A stretch of DNA of 64,000 bases from Gilvimarinus sp. 2_MG-2023 (GCF_030547685.1 NZ_JAUOQM010000048.1:216243-280242), one strand, 5' to 3'; counted from the stretch's first letter, positions 17,266-28,900 are shown. The notes: generated from the sequence alone by a model not told the origin. Made by a program: numbers and translations.

Positions 17266-18766
17266 TGTTTTCATCCTGATTCGGTGATTGATTTATTGCA
17301 CTGTGATAATGCTCGGGCATGATTTTCTTAGTTTTAGCGCCGAGCTTTTTCATATTGTCCACCTTGCGCAATAGATTGCCTCGGCCGAGTTGTAGTCGTC
17401 TTTGGGTTAAATCGAACGCCTTTTGGGTGCGGTCCAGGCCATCACCCACAGCCTCGAGAGACTCCAATAACAATATAAATTGATCGTGCAACGCACCCGC
17501 CTCATTGGCAATACGCTCAGCGTTACGGTTTTGCTTATCGTTGCGCCAAAGGTTCTCAATGGTGCGCAACATGGCAAGCAATGTCGTTGGACTCGTTAGA
17601 ATTATATTTTTATTATACGCATCACTATAAAGTGACATGTCGTTTTGTAAGGCAAGCATAAAAGCGGCCTCGATGGGTACAAATATAAATACAAAATCGA
17701 GCCCTCGCACTTCAGGCAATTGCTCGTAGTCTTTGGCGCTTAAGTTTTTAATATGAGATTTAAAAGAGTTAATGTGCGCCTGCAAGTGTGTTTGGCGAGA
17801 ATCTTCATTATCGGCGCTGCAATATTTCTCATAATGAGTCAAGGAAACTTTTGCGTCGATAACAATATGCTTCCCCTCAGGTAAATGAATGACAACATCA
17901 GGGATTTTCTTTTGCCCTTGCGCATCCTTCATTGACTGTTGTGTTTCGTATTCTCGTCCTTTTTGCAGGCCGGATTGCTCCAGTAATCGCTCTAAAATAA
18001 CCTCACCCCAGTTGCCCTGTGATTTATTATTTCCTTTTAAAGCGTCGGCAAGCTGAATAGCGTCTTGACCAATTCTTTGAGCTTGTTTTTGTAGCTCAAT
18101 GATTTGCCCAGCAAGTTTACTTCGGTCTGAGTTCTCTTTTTCATAGACATCTTCAACTTTTTTGCGAAAGGATTCGATTTGATTTTTAAATGGTTGTAGC
18201 GTGCCTGTTAATAAGTTTTGGCTGGTAGCATCAAACTGATGCGCTTTACGATCGAACAGTTTGTTGGCCGTATTCTCAAACTCCTTAGTCAGTGCCTGTT
18301 TGGCATCATCTAAAATAGCCAACTTTTCAATAGACTGACTTCGTTCACTGTCAAGCTCCGCCTCTAATTTAGCATTCGAGGCGGTTAAGGATACAAATTG
18401 GCGCTGTAGATTTTTATAATCATTTTGTAATTGTTCAAACTGCGCCAATTTGGTTTTCGCTGTGGTGTTAAATTCGCGCAGTGTTTCATGGCGCTGTTTG
18501 TACGCCTCCAATTCAGATCGAGCGCTTTGCAAGCTAAGCTGATGCCTAGATACACTTTCTTCCAGCATACTCATTTGATGTTGGTGGTCTTTATTGTTCA
18601 GGTTCGCGGCATGAGTGAGTTCTGATATTTGCGCTCTGTACTCTCGAATAAGACGGCTGGTGGGGCGAATATAGGTTAGCCAGAGTGCCAGAAGCAGTGT
18701 GAAGAGTACCACAGCGAATATAACCGCCATCTGACCATCAAAAATGTTTACAAATTGATCAAACAT
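17258..18766 (-). CDS. rmuC: RmuC family DNA recombination protein
   Basis: A 502-aa protein with an N-terminal membrane anchor (about 12-31), a long coiled coil (about 40-190) and the conserved RmuC nuclease-like core. The core includes KSQGNWGEVILERLLEQSGL, VVIHLPEGKHIVIDAKVSL and DFVFIFVPIEAAFMLAL. RmuC is known to limit inversions at short inverted repeats. It is divergent from the TPR/murI pair, so 18767-18873 should hold two promoters. Confidence 0.94.
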   Translation of the reverse strand: MFDQFVNIFDGQMAVIFAVVLFTLLLALWLTYIRPTSRLIREYRAQISELTHAANLNNKDHQHQMSMLEESVSRHQLSLQSARSELEAYKQRHETLREFNTTAKTKLAQFEQLQNDYKNLQRQFVSLTASNAKLEAELDSERSQSIEKLAILDDAKQALTKEFENTANKLFDRKAHQFDATSQNLLTGTLQPFKNQIESFRKKVEDVYEKENSDRSKLAGQIIELQKQAQRIGQDAIQLADALKGNNKSQGNWGEVILERLLEQSGLQKGREYETQQSMKDAQGQKKIPDVVIHLPEGKHIVIDAKVSLTHYEKYCSADNEDSRQTHLQAHINSFKSHIKNLSAKDYEQLPEVRGLDFVFIFVPIEAAFMLALQNDMSLYSDAYNKNIILTSPTTLLAMLRTIENLWRNDKQNRNAERIANEAGALHDQFILLLESLEAVGDGLDRTQKAFDLTQRRLQLGRGNLLRKVDNMKKLGAKTKKIMPEHYHSAINQSPNQDENNE

Positions 18767-18873
18767 AGTGTTTTTTCACGGTTGAAGCTAAACAATCTTG
18801 TATTGTATCGCTATACTGTTGATGCATTGACTGATGTGTCTCAATTCTGCATAAAACAAAAAGATGCTATCGA

Positions 18874-19299
18874 ATGAGTGACAACCTACTAACACGCCAA
18901 ATTCGTCGATTCTGCGCTGATGGTTACCGTTTATACGACAAGGGCGAGTACAGGCTAGCATTGCGCTCATTCTATCAAGGGTGGCTTACAATCCCCAAAC
19001 CCCAAATAGAACACCAACAAGCCGGCTGGGTACTAACCGCTATTGGAGATGCTTATTATAAGCTCAAACAATACGAGCAAGGGGTGGAGTCATTAATTTC
19101 GGCAACCCATTGCCCAGGTGGCGACAAGAGCCCTTTCGTCTATATGCGTTTAGGGCAATGCTTGTGGAATTTAAGACAAGATAGCGAAGCTCGGAAATAC
19201 CTTTTTAAAGCCTACCGCATGCCCACTGGCAGCGACCTACTGGAGCAAGAAGACAGTCGTTATCTAACAGCCATAGCGGATTTATGCGAACATGGTTGA
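18874..19299 (+). CDS. TPR-type protein upstream of murI
   Basis: A 141-aa soluble protein with about three tetratricopeptide-like helical hairpins, for example GYRLYDKGEYRLALRSFYQGW and GDAYYKLKQYEQGVESLISA. No catalytic motif is visible. Its stop overlaps the murI start by 8 bases, so translation of the two is probably coupled. I do not know a defined function; a protein-interaction role is inferred from the repeats. Confidence 0.75.
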   Translation: MSDNLLTRQIRRFCADGYRLYDKGEYRLALRSFYQGWLTIPKPQIEHQQAGWVLTAIGDAYYKLKQYEQGVESLISATHCPGGDKSPFVYMRLGQCLWNLRQDSEARKYLFKAYRMPTGSDLLEQEDSRYLTAIADLCEHG

Positions 19300-20167
19300 G
19301 CCCTACCCAAACATATTGGTTTTTGACTCAGGCGTCGGCGGACTGACTATTGTGCATGAGGTACGACAGCACTGCCCGTCGGTAGGCATAGATTATCTGT
19401 CTGATAATGCCGGTTTTCCCTATGGTACAAAATCCGAAGCCTTTGTTATTGATCGCTGCGTCCATTTAATACAACAAACTTTAGAGTTATCAGACAATCC
19501 CATCGATTTGGTGGTGGTTGCTTGTAACACGGCAAGCACTTTGGCCTTACCTAAGTTAAGAGAGGTCTTGGACCTACCCATTATCGGGGTTGTGCCGGCC
19601 ATTAAGCCGGCAGCCGAACAATCTGCCAATCAGTATTTTGGTGTGCTGGCCACGCCAGGCACAGTCAACCGCCCCTACACTAAGCAGCTAATTCGTGAGT
19701 TTGCTTCCCACTGTACGGTTGTGTCGGTGGGTAGCTCAGAGCTTGTGCAAATTGCCGAGAATAAACTGAGAGGAGTCGAGCCAAACAAAGAGGCGCTTAA
19801 CGCTATATTGGCCCCGCTATTGACTATATCTCGAGATAATCCAACACCCGAAAAACTAGACACCCTGGTGCTTGCCTGTACACACTTCCCCTGGTTAAAG
19901 ACCGACATTGAAGCTGTTTTAGCCAGACCTATTCAGGTTATAGATTCGGGGCTAGCTATCGCCCGACGAGTAAGCTCTATTTTAAACCTCGACAATTCTC
20001 AAGAGCGAATATCGAACGTGTCTGCCACTAAGCAAGGGGTTTACTGGTATACCCAACCACCCGGATACAGTGACAGTAGGCCTGCGGCAACCACAAGTAA
20101 GACAAACTTCACCTTAAAGAACCGCCCCCTTGAATTAGCTTTCGCTGCTGGTCTCAGAGAACAATAA
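19292..20167 (+). CDS. murI: Glutamate racemase
   Basis: Interconverts L- and D-glutamate for peptidoglycan synthesis. The 291-aa protein shows the opening DSGVGGLTIVHEV, the first catalytic cysteine Cys78 in VVACNTAST and the second, Cys196, in LACTHFPWL. Length is normal. Its 3' end overlaps the convergent GGDEF/EAL gene by 33 bases, leaving no room for an intergenic terminator. Confidence 0.95.
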   Translation: MVEPYPNILVFDSGVGGLTIVHEVRQHCPSVGIDYLSDNAGFPYGTKSEAFVIDRCVHLIQQTLELSDNPIDLVVVACNTASTLALPKLREVLDLPIIGVVPAIKPAAEQSANQYFGVLATPGTVNRPYTKQLIREFASHCTVVSVGSSELVQIAENKLRGVEPNKEALNAILAPLLTISRDNPTPEKLDTLVLACTHFPWLKTDIEAVLARPIQVIDSGLAIARRVSSILNLDNSQERISNVSATKQGVYWYTQPPGYSDSRPAATTSKTNFTLKNRPLELAFAAGLREQ

Positions 20168-23146
20168 GGTCATAAAGTGGTCCATGGGCAATGGGCGACT
20201 ATAATAAAAACCTTGACCAATATGACAGCCTCGCTGCGCCAAGAAATTATGCTGCTCCAGAGTCTCTACACCCTCTACAACCACTTCATAATTAAGGCTT
20301 TTAGCCATGGCAATAATGAGTGAGGTGATTTCACGGTCTTCTTCATCGCCGGGCAAATCCTGGACAAAACTTCGATCAATTTTCAAACAGGTTATAGGCA
20401 GCTTCTTAAGGTAACTTAACGAAGAATAGCCGGTACCAAAGTCATCAATTGCAATGCTGCAGCCGCGCTGGCGTATCTCACGAAGCTTTGCAATAACCGC
20501 TTCAGTATCTTCCATTAGTGTGCTTTCTGTTACTTCTAACTCCAGCAAAGATGGGTCTAACCCTGCTTCATTGATACAGGCATCTAATATTTTGATAAAG
20601 TCGGGCTCACTCAGTTGGCGCGCGGATAAATTCACTGATACGCCAAATTTTCGACCCAGCGCTTTTTGAATCCCTTTGGTTTGATAACACGCTGTTTTTA
20701 AAACCCATTTTCCAAGCGGTACAATTAATCCAGATTCTTCGGCTGCAGGAATAAAGTCACAAGGTGGCACTAAACCATGAATTGGATGATTCCAACGCAC
20801 CAGAGCTTCTGCACCCACTATTTGACCGGTTGTATAGCTCACAAAAGGTTGATAGTACACTTCAAACTGACCACTTTTTAATGCTTGTCGCAACTCCCGC
20901 TCAATGGTTAGACGCTGCTCCACCACATGATTCATGTCCGCGGTATAAAACTGGAATGCATTGCGGCCTTTTTCTTTCGCCTGGTACATGGCAAGATCGG
21001 CGTTTTTCATTAGCACATCGATATCAACACTATCATCCGGAGCAATCGTAATACCGATACTGCCACCAGGTATGACTTCTTTAGTTTGAATATCGATAGG
21101 TTTGTTTAGAGCTTGAATAATCTTATCGGCCACTACATAGGCATATTGTGGACTTTCGACATGGTGCAGTAATACCGCGAACTCATCGCCACCAAGGCGA
21201 GCCACAACGTCCTCTTGCCTTAAGCACTCTCTTAGCCGACGTGAGACTTCTATAAGCAAGTAATCGCCCGACTCGTGGCCGAATGTATCGTTAATACGTT
21301 TAAAATGATCCAAATCAATATAGAACAGGGCCATTTTTTGACCGCTGCGAGACACTCGCCCGAGCGCTAGCTGCAGCTGTGATTTAAACAGTGTCCGGTT
21401 AGCCAAGCCTGTGAGATGATCGTAGTAAGCGAGTTTTTCAACTTCTTGTTGTTTTTCTTTTAAGTCAGTAATGTCTTGCCCGACACAAACATAATATTCA
21501 AGTTCTTGATCCGGGCCTAAGATGGCAGTTACGGTTTGCATTAGCCAGAATTTATGGCCACTGGCTGTGATCGCAAGGTATTCAGCTTGCCATTTGCCGG
21601 AATCCTCACTGTAAAATCCACGCAGAATTTGCTCTTCTAGCTTGGTTTGAATTTCTTGAAAGGATAGCTTCTGCTCATCGTTGGCATCAAACAGTAATGG
21701 GTCGAACTCTAATGGCATATTTGTGGAGTCATAGCCACTAATTTGCCAATATTGTGAGTTGGCATATTCAATTTTCCAATGCTTGTTGAGTATAACGACT
21801 AGACTGGCGCTATTTTCAATGGCGCTCATCAAACGTCGAGACTCTTGGCTTGCACGGTCTAGCAAGTCAAGCTTATCGTCCAAACCGTGAACTAGGCGAC
21901 GTATTTGATCAAGCATGTTATTGATGCTACTGCCTAAGCGAGCTATTTCATCGTTCCCTTCTTCGGGTACACTCAACCCCCAATTGTGCTGATTGATTTT
22001 GCCGGTTGCATTGGCGAGTGCGACTACACGCCGAACCACATATCGTCTTATGCTGAAAAAAAGCACCACAAAAAGGAATGCCGCCCAAACAATAATATTG
22101 GTATAAGCACCGCGCATAGAGCTTTGGAAATTTTTTTCAATATACGACTGTGGATAGTAAAAGCTAATAAACCATTCCATGTTGTTGAACTTTTGAGCCA
22201 CAATATTGAGTTCGTTGCCGCCACTAGTTACGGCCGCCATTTCACCCAATTCGACATCACCAGATACAACTGACTTCATATAGGCTTTAAAGCCACTTTG
22301 CGAGGCTTTAAGAATTGGGTAATGCTCACCAGTGGTAATATTCTGCTGGGGTGAGTCTCCGCTATGTATAATTAATTGTCCTTTCTCATCATAAATAAAA
22401 GAGTGTATTTGATTGCCGTCAGCATCTAATTGATTTAACTTGTCAATTAAGTAACTAATGTTAATGTCCCCACCAACAATGCCAATAAAGTCATCATTGA
22501 TATAGACTGGATACAGCAGTGATATCATCCATGTTTGTGAATACTTATCGAAGTAAATTGGCGTCCACTGGGGGCTTCTACTAGGATTTTTTTCGGGTGC
22601 GGCTTCAGTGAAAAAGATTTCTTTCGTAACATCATGCTCGGGTAAGTGGCCAGTAACAATATTAACCGGCCAAACCCGAGATACATTATTATGGCTAATA
22701 AAATAAAAAGCGTTGAATGTTTGCTCAACGACTGGTGTTAGTGTTTCCCAGGTCTTACTACTAACGGATACCCATTTATTTACATCCTCGTTAATTTTAC
22801 GAAAGCTCGGTACAAAAACGCCTGAGTATTCTTCAAATAAACGATAGGCTCCATCGGCGTCCCGGTACGGTCTTAAGTCGATAGCAGTGTCCGGAGAATA
22901 CAGAGAGTGATTATCAATAAAAATCGAACGAGAAGCGGCCAAGATGTTGGCTCGTTGTTGGAGCTCATCCTGTAAAAATTGTATGTACCGAGTGGATAGA
23001 CCCTGCAGACGATTATTATAGAGGGCCTCGATTCTTTGCGATTCTGCAAAACCCACACGAATAGCGCCTAGTATGCCACTTAAAATGACAAAACCGATCA
23101 CAATCAATAGTAACTTAGTGCTCAATGAGCGATTTATAGCGTACAA
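20135..23146 (-). CDS. Membrane-bound diguanylate cyclase/phosphodiesterase (Cache-HAMP-PAS-GGDEF-EAL)
   Basis: A 1003-aa c-di-GMP enzyme. There is a membrane helix at about 11-30, a large periplasmic Cache-type sensor (about 40-345), a second helix (about 350-367) and a HAMP-like segment. A PAS domain follows (about 440-565), then the GGDEF and EAL domains. The cyclase site is intact (GGDEF 652-656), with a product-inhibition site RQED at 643-646. The phosphodiesterase site also looks intact (EAL 780-782, NLSARQL, DDFGTGYS 901-908). Both activities are thus possible; which dominates cannot be read from sequence. The gene is divergent from the AddB-like gene. Confidence 0.93.
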   Translation of the reverse strand: MYAINRSLSTKLLLIVIGFVILSGILGAIRVGFAESQRIEALYNNRLQGLSTRYIQFLQDELQQRANILAASRSIFIDNHSLYSPDTAIDLRPYRDADGAYRLFEEYSGVFVPSFRKINEDVNKWVSVSSKTWETLTPVVEQTFNAFYFISHNNVSRVWPVNIVTGHLPEHDVTKEIFFTEAAPEKNPSRSPQWTPIYFDKYSQTWMISLLYPVYINDDFIGIVGGDINISYLIDKLNQLDADGNQIHSFIYDEKGQLIIHSGDSPQQNITTGEHYPILKASQSGFKAYMKSVVSGDVELGEMAAVTSGGNELNIVAQKFNNMEWFISFYYPQSYIEKNFQSSMRGAYTNIIVWAAFLFVVLFFSIRRYVVRRVVALANATGKINQHNWGLSVPEEGNDEIARLGSSINNMLDQIRRLVHGLDDKLDLLDRASQESRRLMSAIENSASLVVILNKHWKIEYANSQYWQISGYDSTNMPLEFDPLLFDANDEQKLSFQEIQTKLEEQILRGFYSEDSGKWQAEYLAITASGHKFWLMQTVTAILGPDQELEYYVCVGQDITDLKEKQQEVEKLAYYDHLTGLANRTLFKSQLQLALGRVSRSGQKMALFYIDLDHFKRINDTFGHESGDYLLIEVSRRLRECLRQEDVVARLGGDEFAVLLHHVESPQYAYVVADKIIQALNKPIDIQTKEVIPGGSIGITIAPDDSVDIDVLMKNADLAMYQAKEKGRNAFQFYTADMNHVVEQRLTIERELRQALKSGQFEVYYQPFVSYTTGQIVGAEALVRWNHPIHGLVPPCDFIPAAEESGLIVPLGKWVLKTACYQTKGIQKALGRKFGVSVNLSARQLSEPDFIKILDACINEAGLDPSLLELEVTESTLMEDTEAVIAKLREIRQRGCSIAIDDFGTGYSSLSYLKKLPITCLKIDRSFVQDLPGDEEDREITSLIIAMAKSLNYEVVVEGVETLEQHNFLAQRGCHIGQGFYYSRPLPMDHFMTLLFSETSSES

Positions 23147-23280
23147 CGTAACTCCATGGCTTTTAAGTGGCGCCTAAATGTCATTCTATATCAAATTTAG
23201 CCCTTTGGGATGCCTACAGCAAAAATGTTGCGGTGCACTCCCTTACAGCTTTAAACTTTAAAACTTAACGCAATTATGGG

Positions 23281-25983
23281 ATGGACATGTCAGCTATTTT
23301 AATGGATATCAGTGCTTTTGAGCCGGCACTGAGAGCGGGAAAACTGATTGTCACCGCCAACAATAGGCAGAAAAATCAGATACTTAGAGCCTTTAATAAC
23401 CTGCAAAATAATCATTCATGGGTAGCTCCGCGGGTATTGACACTGAGCCAATGGCAGCAACAATTGTGGGCTCGTTATCAATTATCAGGCCTGCCAGATA
23501 ATGACCTGTCTTTGATTGGCGCCCATCAGCGCGATTACCTCTGGCGAGTTGTGATCGAACACTACGCCACAGCTCAGCAATTGCTGCAATCCAATCGCCT
23601 GATTTCACAAGCAGAATCGGCCCGTATGGCGCTCGATGCCTGGCTTTGCCCAATACAAACCTTGCGTGAAGCGCAACAAACCAATGAGACCAGCCACCCA
23701 TTTGATGTGTGGTATTTAGCCTATCATAAAGCTTTAGCCGACTATCGACTATCCACCGAAGAAAACATTCAACACCTGTTAATTCATGCTATAAACGCCG
23801 GCCACCTACCCTTTGAAGAGGGTGCCCTACTCTACGGTTTTGATGACTTTACCCCATTGGTCACCCAATTTATTCAGGCGGCGCTGCCAAATGCGGAAAC
23901 AATAACCTCTCAAACCAACCCAAATCAGGTTCACCTGCAAGCGCTCACCGATACCCCAGATGAAATATTGCAGGCGGCGTTATGGTCGAATCGTATCCTA
24001 CAGCGACAACCGGATGCCGTTATTGGGGTTGTTATCCCTAATTTAGGTCAAATCCGGCATCAGGTGGAAGGTATTTTTCAATCGATTTTCTCGCCGCTGC
24101 AACCGATGCCCACAACCCCTGCTGAAGTTGCTCCCTATAACTTTTCGGCTGGCACCCCTCTGGCGGACACTCCTATCATTGATGCTGCACTGATGCTGGC
24201 ACAAGGGCTATTGAAAAAACACAACTTAACCTCGGCCTGTGACTTTATTGGCAATCGGTATATTGGCCAATATTCGATCGAGTGGCGAACACGGCAACAA
24301 GCGATTAATCAAATTCGCAAAAAAGCTGCCCAGCAGTATTCGCTAGGCAGTATCCGACAAGTATTTAGTGATTTGCCAGACATTGAAAGTGACAGCGAGG
24401 AGCTCTACACGTTACAACGCTGCTTAGTGAAAGTGGCGTCTCAATCTAGAAATTGGAATGCACAGAAAAAATTTCATCACTGGAAGCAAGAACTTCTTCA
24501 ATTACTGAATTTATTTTATTGGCCGGGTGATCGTGTTTTAAACAGCATGGAGCATCAGCAAGTAGCCATGTTTTATCAAGTACTAGAGGAGTTAGATACT
24601 CTGAGCTTGGTGCACCCTATTTGCAGTTTTTGGGATTACCTGGAAGCGTTGAGTAATACGCTTCGCCGTACCCCTTTTCAGGCGCAAACACCAGACTCCC
24701 CCATTCAAATTTTAGGCACGCTAGAAGCGGCTGGGTTACAATTCACGGATTTATGGGTTATGGGTATGCACAATGGCGCCTGGCCACCGGCGGCCAGCCC
24801 CAACCCTTTGTTGCCGGTACAACTGCAACGTGACTGGGGTATGCCTAAATCGAGCTCAGAACGTGAGCTCAACTATGCAGCTCGCTTGACCCAGCGCTTG
24901 TTACATAGTGCTCCACAAGTGGTTTTCAGCTATCCCACCATCAGTGGCGACCGGCATTTACAAGTAAGCCGAATCATTGAGGAGCTTTGCCCTGCACACT
25001 CGATGAATGAGGTTGTGCTCACAGAGCAAAGTACTCAGCAAAAAAACTATTTAACCGTATCGACATTATCCAAGCTTGAAATCGTTAACTGTGAATACGC
25101 ACCCGCCTTACCACCTGGCCGCCTACCTGGCGGCACCGGAATACTCAAGATGCAGGCCACCTGCCCGTTCTCGGCGCTGGCTAAATTTCGTTTGGGAGCC
25201 AGAGCCTTTGATGAACCAATCCTGGGTTTGTCAGCTTTAGACCGTGGCAATATTTTGCATCAAATTCTGGCTGATTTTTGGCAAACCGTCGGCAACAAAG
25301 CTGCGCTCATCGATATGTCAGAGGAGAAAATCCAGCAATTGTTTGCAAGCTTAATCGACCCGGTCTTAGCGAAGGCTAACAACCAATTGAATCAAACCTT
25401 AGGGCCGCGTTTTATCGCAAAAGAAAAAATACGTCTCATTAAATTATTGAATAAATGGATTGACGAGGAACGACAGCGGCCTGACTTTACAGTAACCGCG
25501 ATAGAGCAGCTCTACGCTATTGATTTATCCGGTTACCAACTGAACGTACAAGTGGACCGAATAGACACCTTAGATGGGAAAGGCACACTGATTATCGACT
25601 ATAAAACCGGGGCGACAGCCACTAAGAACTGGCAGGCAGCGAGTTTTTTTGACCCACAGTTACCGCTCTATGCCTGTGAAATCAACCCTTCAGAGGTGCA
25701 AGGAATTAGTTTCGCCACACTCAACAGCCATTCAACCGCTTTTACCGGTTGGGGCGACAACATAAGTATTAAGGGTATAAGCGAACCAGAGAGTGAATCT
25801 TGGCAGGCGCAACTGCAAGTTTGGCGAGAACAGCTATCGGGCTTGTTGAATGAAATAACCACGGGGTATGCGCCTGTGGATTACCGCTTTGAACAAAGTA
25901 AAAGATTTGAACAAGACCTTATCAGCTTAAACCGTATTAATGAACACAGTGAACTCGATCGCTGGAGCCAAAACCGCCCATGA
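23281..25983 (+). CDS. AddB-like PD-(D/E)XK nuclease family DNA repair protein
   Basis: A 900-aa protein of the 'probable DNA repair protein' type (TIGR03623-like as I recall). The N-terminal half looks like an inactivated helicase: it begins LIVTANNRQKNQILRAF, where a P-loop would be expected, but has no GKT. The C-terminal third is a RecB-type nuclease, with RGNILHQILADFW and the metal/catalytic motif LIIDYKTG near residue 770. Only one cysteine flanks the nuclease (CPFSALAKFRLG), so the four-Cys iron-sulfur staple of classical AddB appears to be absent. It overlaps the next gene by 4 bases (ATGA). Confidence 0.85.
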   Translation: MDMSAILMDISAFEPALRAGKLIVTANNRQKNQILRAFNNLQNNHSWVAPRVLTLSQWQQQLWARYQLSGLPDNDLSLIGAHQRDYLWRVVIEHYATAQQLLQSNRLISQAESARMALDAWLCPIQTLREAQQTNETSHPFDVWYLAYHKALADYRLSTEENIQHLLIHAINAGHLPFEEGALLYGFDDFTPLVTQFIQAALPNAETITSQTNPNQVHLQALTDTPDEILQAALWSNRILQRQPDAVIGVVIPNLGQIRHQVEGIFQSIFSPLQPMPTTPAEVAPYNFSAGTPLADTPIIDAALMLAQGLLKKHNLTSACDFIGNRYIGQYSIEWRTRQQAINQIRKKAAQQYSLGSIRQVFSDLPDIESDSEELYTLQRCLVKVASQSRNWNAQKKFHHWKQELLQLLNLFYWPGDRVLNSMEHQQVAMFYQVLEELDTLSLVHPICSFWDYLEALSNTLRRTPFQAQTPDSPIQILGTLEAAGLQFTDLWVMGMHNGAWPPAASPNPLLPVQLQRDWGMPKSSSERELNYAARLTQRLLHSAPQVVFSYPTISGDRHLQVSRIIEELCPAHSMNEVVLTEQSTQQKNYLTVSTLSKLEIVNCEYAPALPPGRLPGGTGILKMQATCPFSALAKFRLGARAFDEPILGLSALDRGNILHQILADFWQTVGNKAALIDMSEEKIQQLFASLIDPVLAKANNQLNQTLGPRFIAKEKIRLIKLLNKWIDEERQRPDFTVTAIEQLYAIDLSGYQLNVQVDRIDTLDGKGTLIIDYKTGATATKNWQAASFFDPQLPLYACEINPSEVQGISFATLNSHSTAFTGWGDNISIKGISEPESESWQAQLQVWREQLSGLLNEITTGYAPVDYRFEQSKRFEQDLISLNRINEHSELDRWSQNRP

Positions 25984-28900
25984 ATACAATCGTACAGCCT
26001 AGTGATCACGTTGCACGCGAAGAAGCGCTTAATCCGGAGCGCTCTTTTGCCGTATCAGCTCCCGCCGGTTCTGGTAAAACTGGCCTTTTAACGCACCGCT
26101 TACTCAAGTTATTGCTAACCGTAAAAAGTCCTGAACAAGTACTCGCCATCACCTTTACTAACAAAGCTGCGAGCGAGATGCAAGAGCGTGTGCTCCACGC
26201 ATTAATTGATGCACGCGACAACGCCATGCCGGGGCAAGCTCATCAACAATCACTTTGGCAAACTGCCAAAGACGTTTTAGCCCGAGACAGCGAGTTGAAT
26301 TGGCAGTTATTAAACAACCCCAACCGGCTAAAAATACTGACCATCGATGGCTTATCTCGCTCTATCGTCTCGCAGTTGCCTATTGACAGTAAATTGGGTG
26401 GTGCGCCTGACAACTTAGATGACCCAGAGAGTGCTTACCGGGAAGCAGCGCAAAATTTATTAAGCGAAATGGAGGCCGATAACGCCACCGGCGAGGCTTT
26501 AATCGAGCTTGCAGCACACTTAGATAATCAGCTGGAAAAGGTCGTTGAACTTCTTGTTCGCCTATTGGGCAAACGCGAACAGTGGTTACCTTTAATTATG
26601 TCGGTAAACGGCGAATCCGCAAGACAATCTCTCGAAAGCTCTCTCGAACAAGTCGTTGAGGAGCATCTTGCTTATCTGACGGAGCTGTTATGGCCAGTGC
26701 AATCCGACATAGGCCAATTACTGGACGGAATTGGTAGCTATTTAGCAGAGGAGGATCCCGACAACCCTTACACGTGCTTTAAGGGGACCATTGGTTTACC
26801 CGCCGCTCAAGTTGATAAGTACAACCTGTGGCAAGCCTTGGGGCAAATCTTTTTAAGCTCAAGTGGCGACTACCGTAAGCGACAAGATAAACGTACCGGA
26901 TTCCCTGCCGGCAAAGTGGGAAAACCACTTAAAGATAAGTTTTTAATGATCGTAGAGACTTTGCAAGATTGCGCCCCCGAGGCTCTACTAGCCTTGCGTG
27001 AGATCAAAACGTTACCTGCATTTCGTTATAGCGATAATGAGTGGGCAATATTAAATGCACTGTCTCAAATTCTACCCCGTTTAGTGGCGCAATTATGGGT
27101 GGTTTTCGCCGCGCGTGGCGCTAGTGATTTTACCGAAGTGGCATTGGCCGCTTTGCACGCTTTAAAAGATGAAGAGCAAGTCAGCGATATACTTTTAAAG
27201 CTGGATCATCAAATTCAACATATTTTAATCGATGAATTTCAAGACACGTCATTACCACAATTTGAATTATTAGAAAAATTAACCACTGGTTGGGAGGCAG
27301 GCGACGGTCGAACACTATTTCTAGTCGGCGACGGCATGCAATCGTGCTACGGCTTTCGCAATGCCAATGTGGGTTTGTTTTTAAAAGCCAGGCGTCAAGG
27401 AATCGGTGATTTAACGTTGCACCCGCTGGATTTGACCGTTAACTTTCGTTCGCAAGCAGGCGTTGTAGATTGGGTCAACCAAACGTTTGCCCAGGCATTT
27501 CCTTCACAGGATGACATTTCCCGGGGGGCCGTCAAATACAATCCCTCTGACGCTTTTAAGCCCAAGACGCAAGAGCCGGCGGTGGTTACCTATCTCAGTC
27601 ATTTCGATTCGGCCATTGTTAACAAAGATCAAGCCCGTCAGCGAGAAGCTGAGCATATTGTCGATTTAATTATTCAAACTCAAGAACGTAGGCCCGATGC
27701 ATCCATTGCGGTATTAGGTCGGGCGCGCTCGCATTTGCAATTAATCATGCAAGAGCTGGGAAAACGTCGCCTGGATTATATTGCCCAGGATATGGAGTCA
27801 CTGGCTGGACGCATGGTTATTATTGACCTGCTTACCTTAACCCGAGTGATGCTGCAGCCCGATAATCGAATTGCCTGGTTATCGCTTTTGCGCACGCCTT
27901 GGGTTGGACTGAATCATTTTGATTTATGCACACTTGTGGGTGAACCTGACCGCGAGGCCAAAGATCGCGACATTCAGGGCTTTGAGTTTATCTGGCAGAT
28001 CTTGCAAAACGACGAGCGTTTACAGCAGCTATCCAATGACGGACAAATGATTTGTACTCGGTTAGTAACAACTCTCAAGTCGAGCTTTTCACAATCGGGG
28101 CGAAAATCCTTAGCCAGTTGGATTTATGGCACATGGTTGGCCCTTGGCGGCCCGGCCGGACTTCTTCGCGATTCGGACCATCGTGATGCCGAACAATATT
28201 TCAACCTACTTCAAAACCACGATAGCGCTGGCAGAATTACCGACTGGCCAGCGTTTGACCGTGCAATTGAAAAGCTCTTCTCAGACACGGCCAATGCACA
28301 CAGCAACATCCAATTAATGACCCTGCACAAATCAAAAGGGCTTGAGTTTGATACCGTGTTTATTGCCGGTCTAGACCGCCGCTCAGCCAATGATGACAAA
28401 CAACTTATACTCTGGCGAGAACGTCTCGATCTACAGGGGCAGGCTCATTTGCTATTGAGCCCGGTGGCCCCTACAGGCGATGATCAAGGGGCCCTTTATC
28501 AACATCTAAAATACGAACAAAAGCTACAAAGTGAATATGAGTTGACCCGCTTGTTTTATGTGGGCTGCACCCGCGCGATTGAAAACCTTTATTTAACCGG
28601 CTGCGTTCAAACAACGGAACCATCCGACGGCGAAGCTCCCGTCCCGGCCAACACCAAGCCTCAGGGATTGTTAAAACAACTGTGGCCACTGCTGGAAACA
28701 ACACTCAAATTTATTGCGCCCAGCCCCGAACGCAACCAATCGTCACAGGCGCCATCCAGCCACCCGGGGACATATATTCGACGACTGCAAGCGAACTGGA
28801 GCTGCCCGGCCCTGGCGGACAACCCTACCTTGGCCCATCTACGCACCGAGACACCGCCGCCTGAAAATGCACGCAACCTGCCAGAATATGAGCCTAAACA

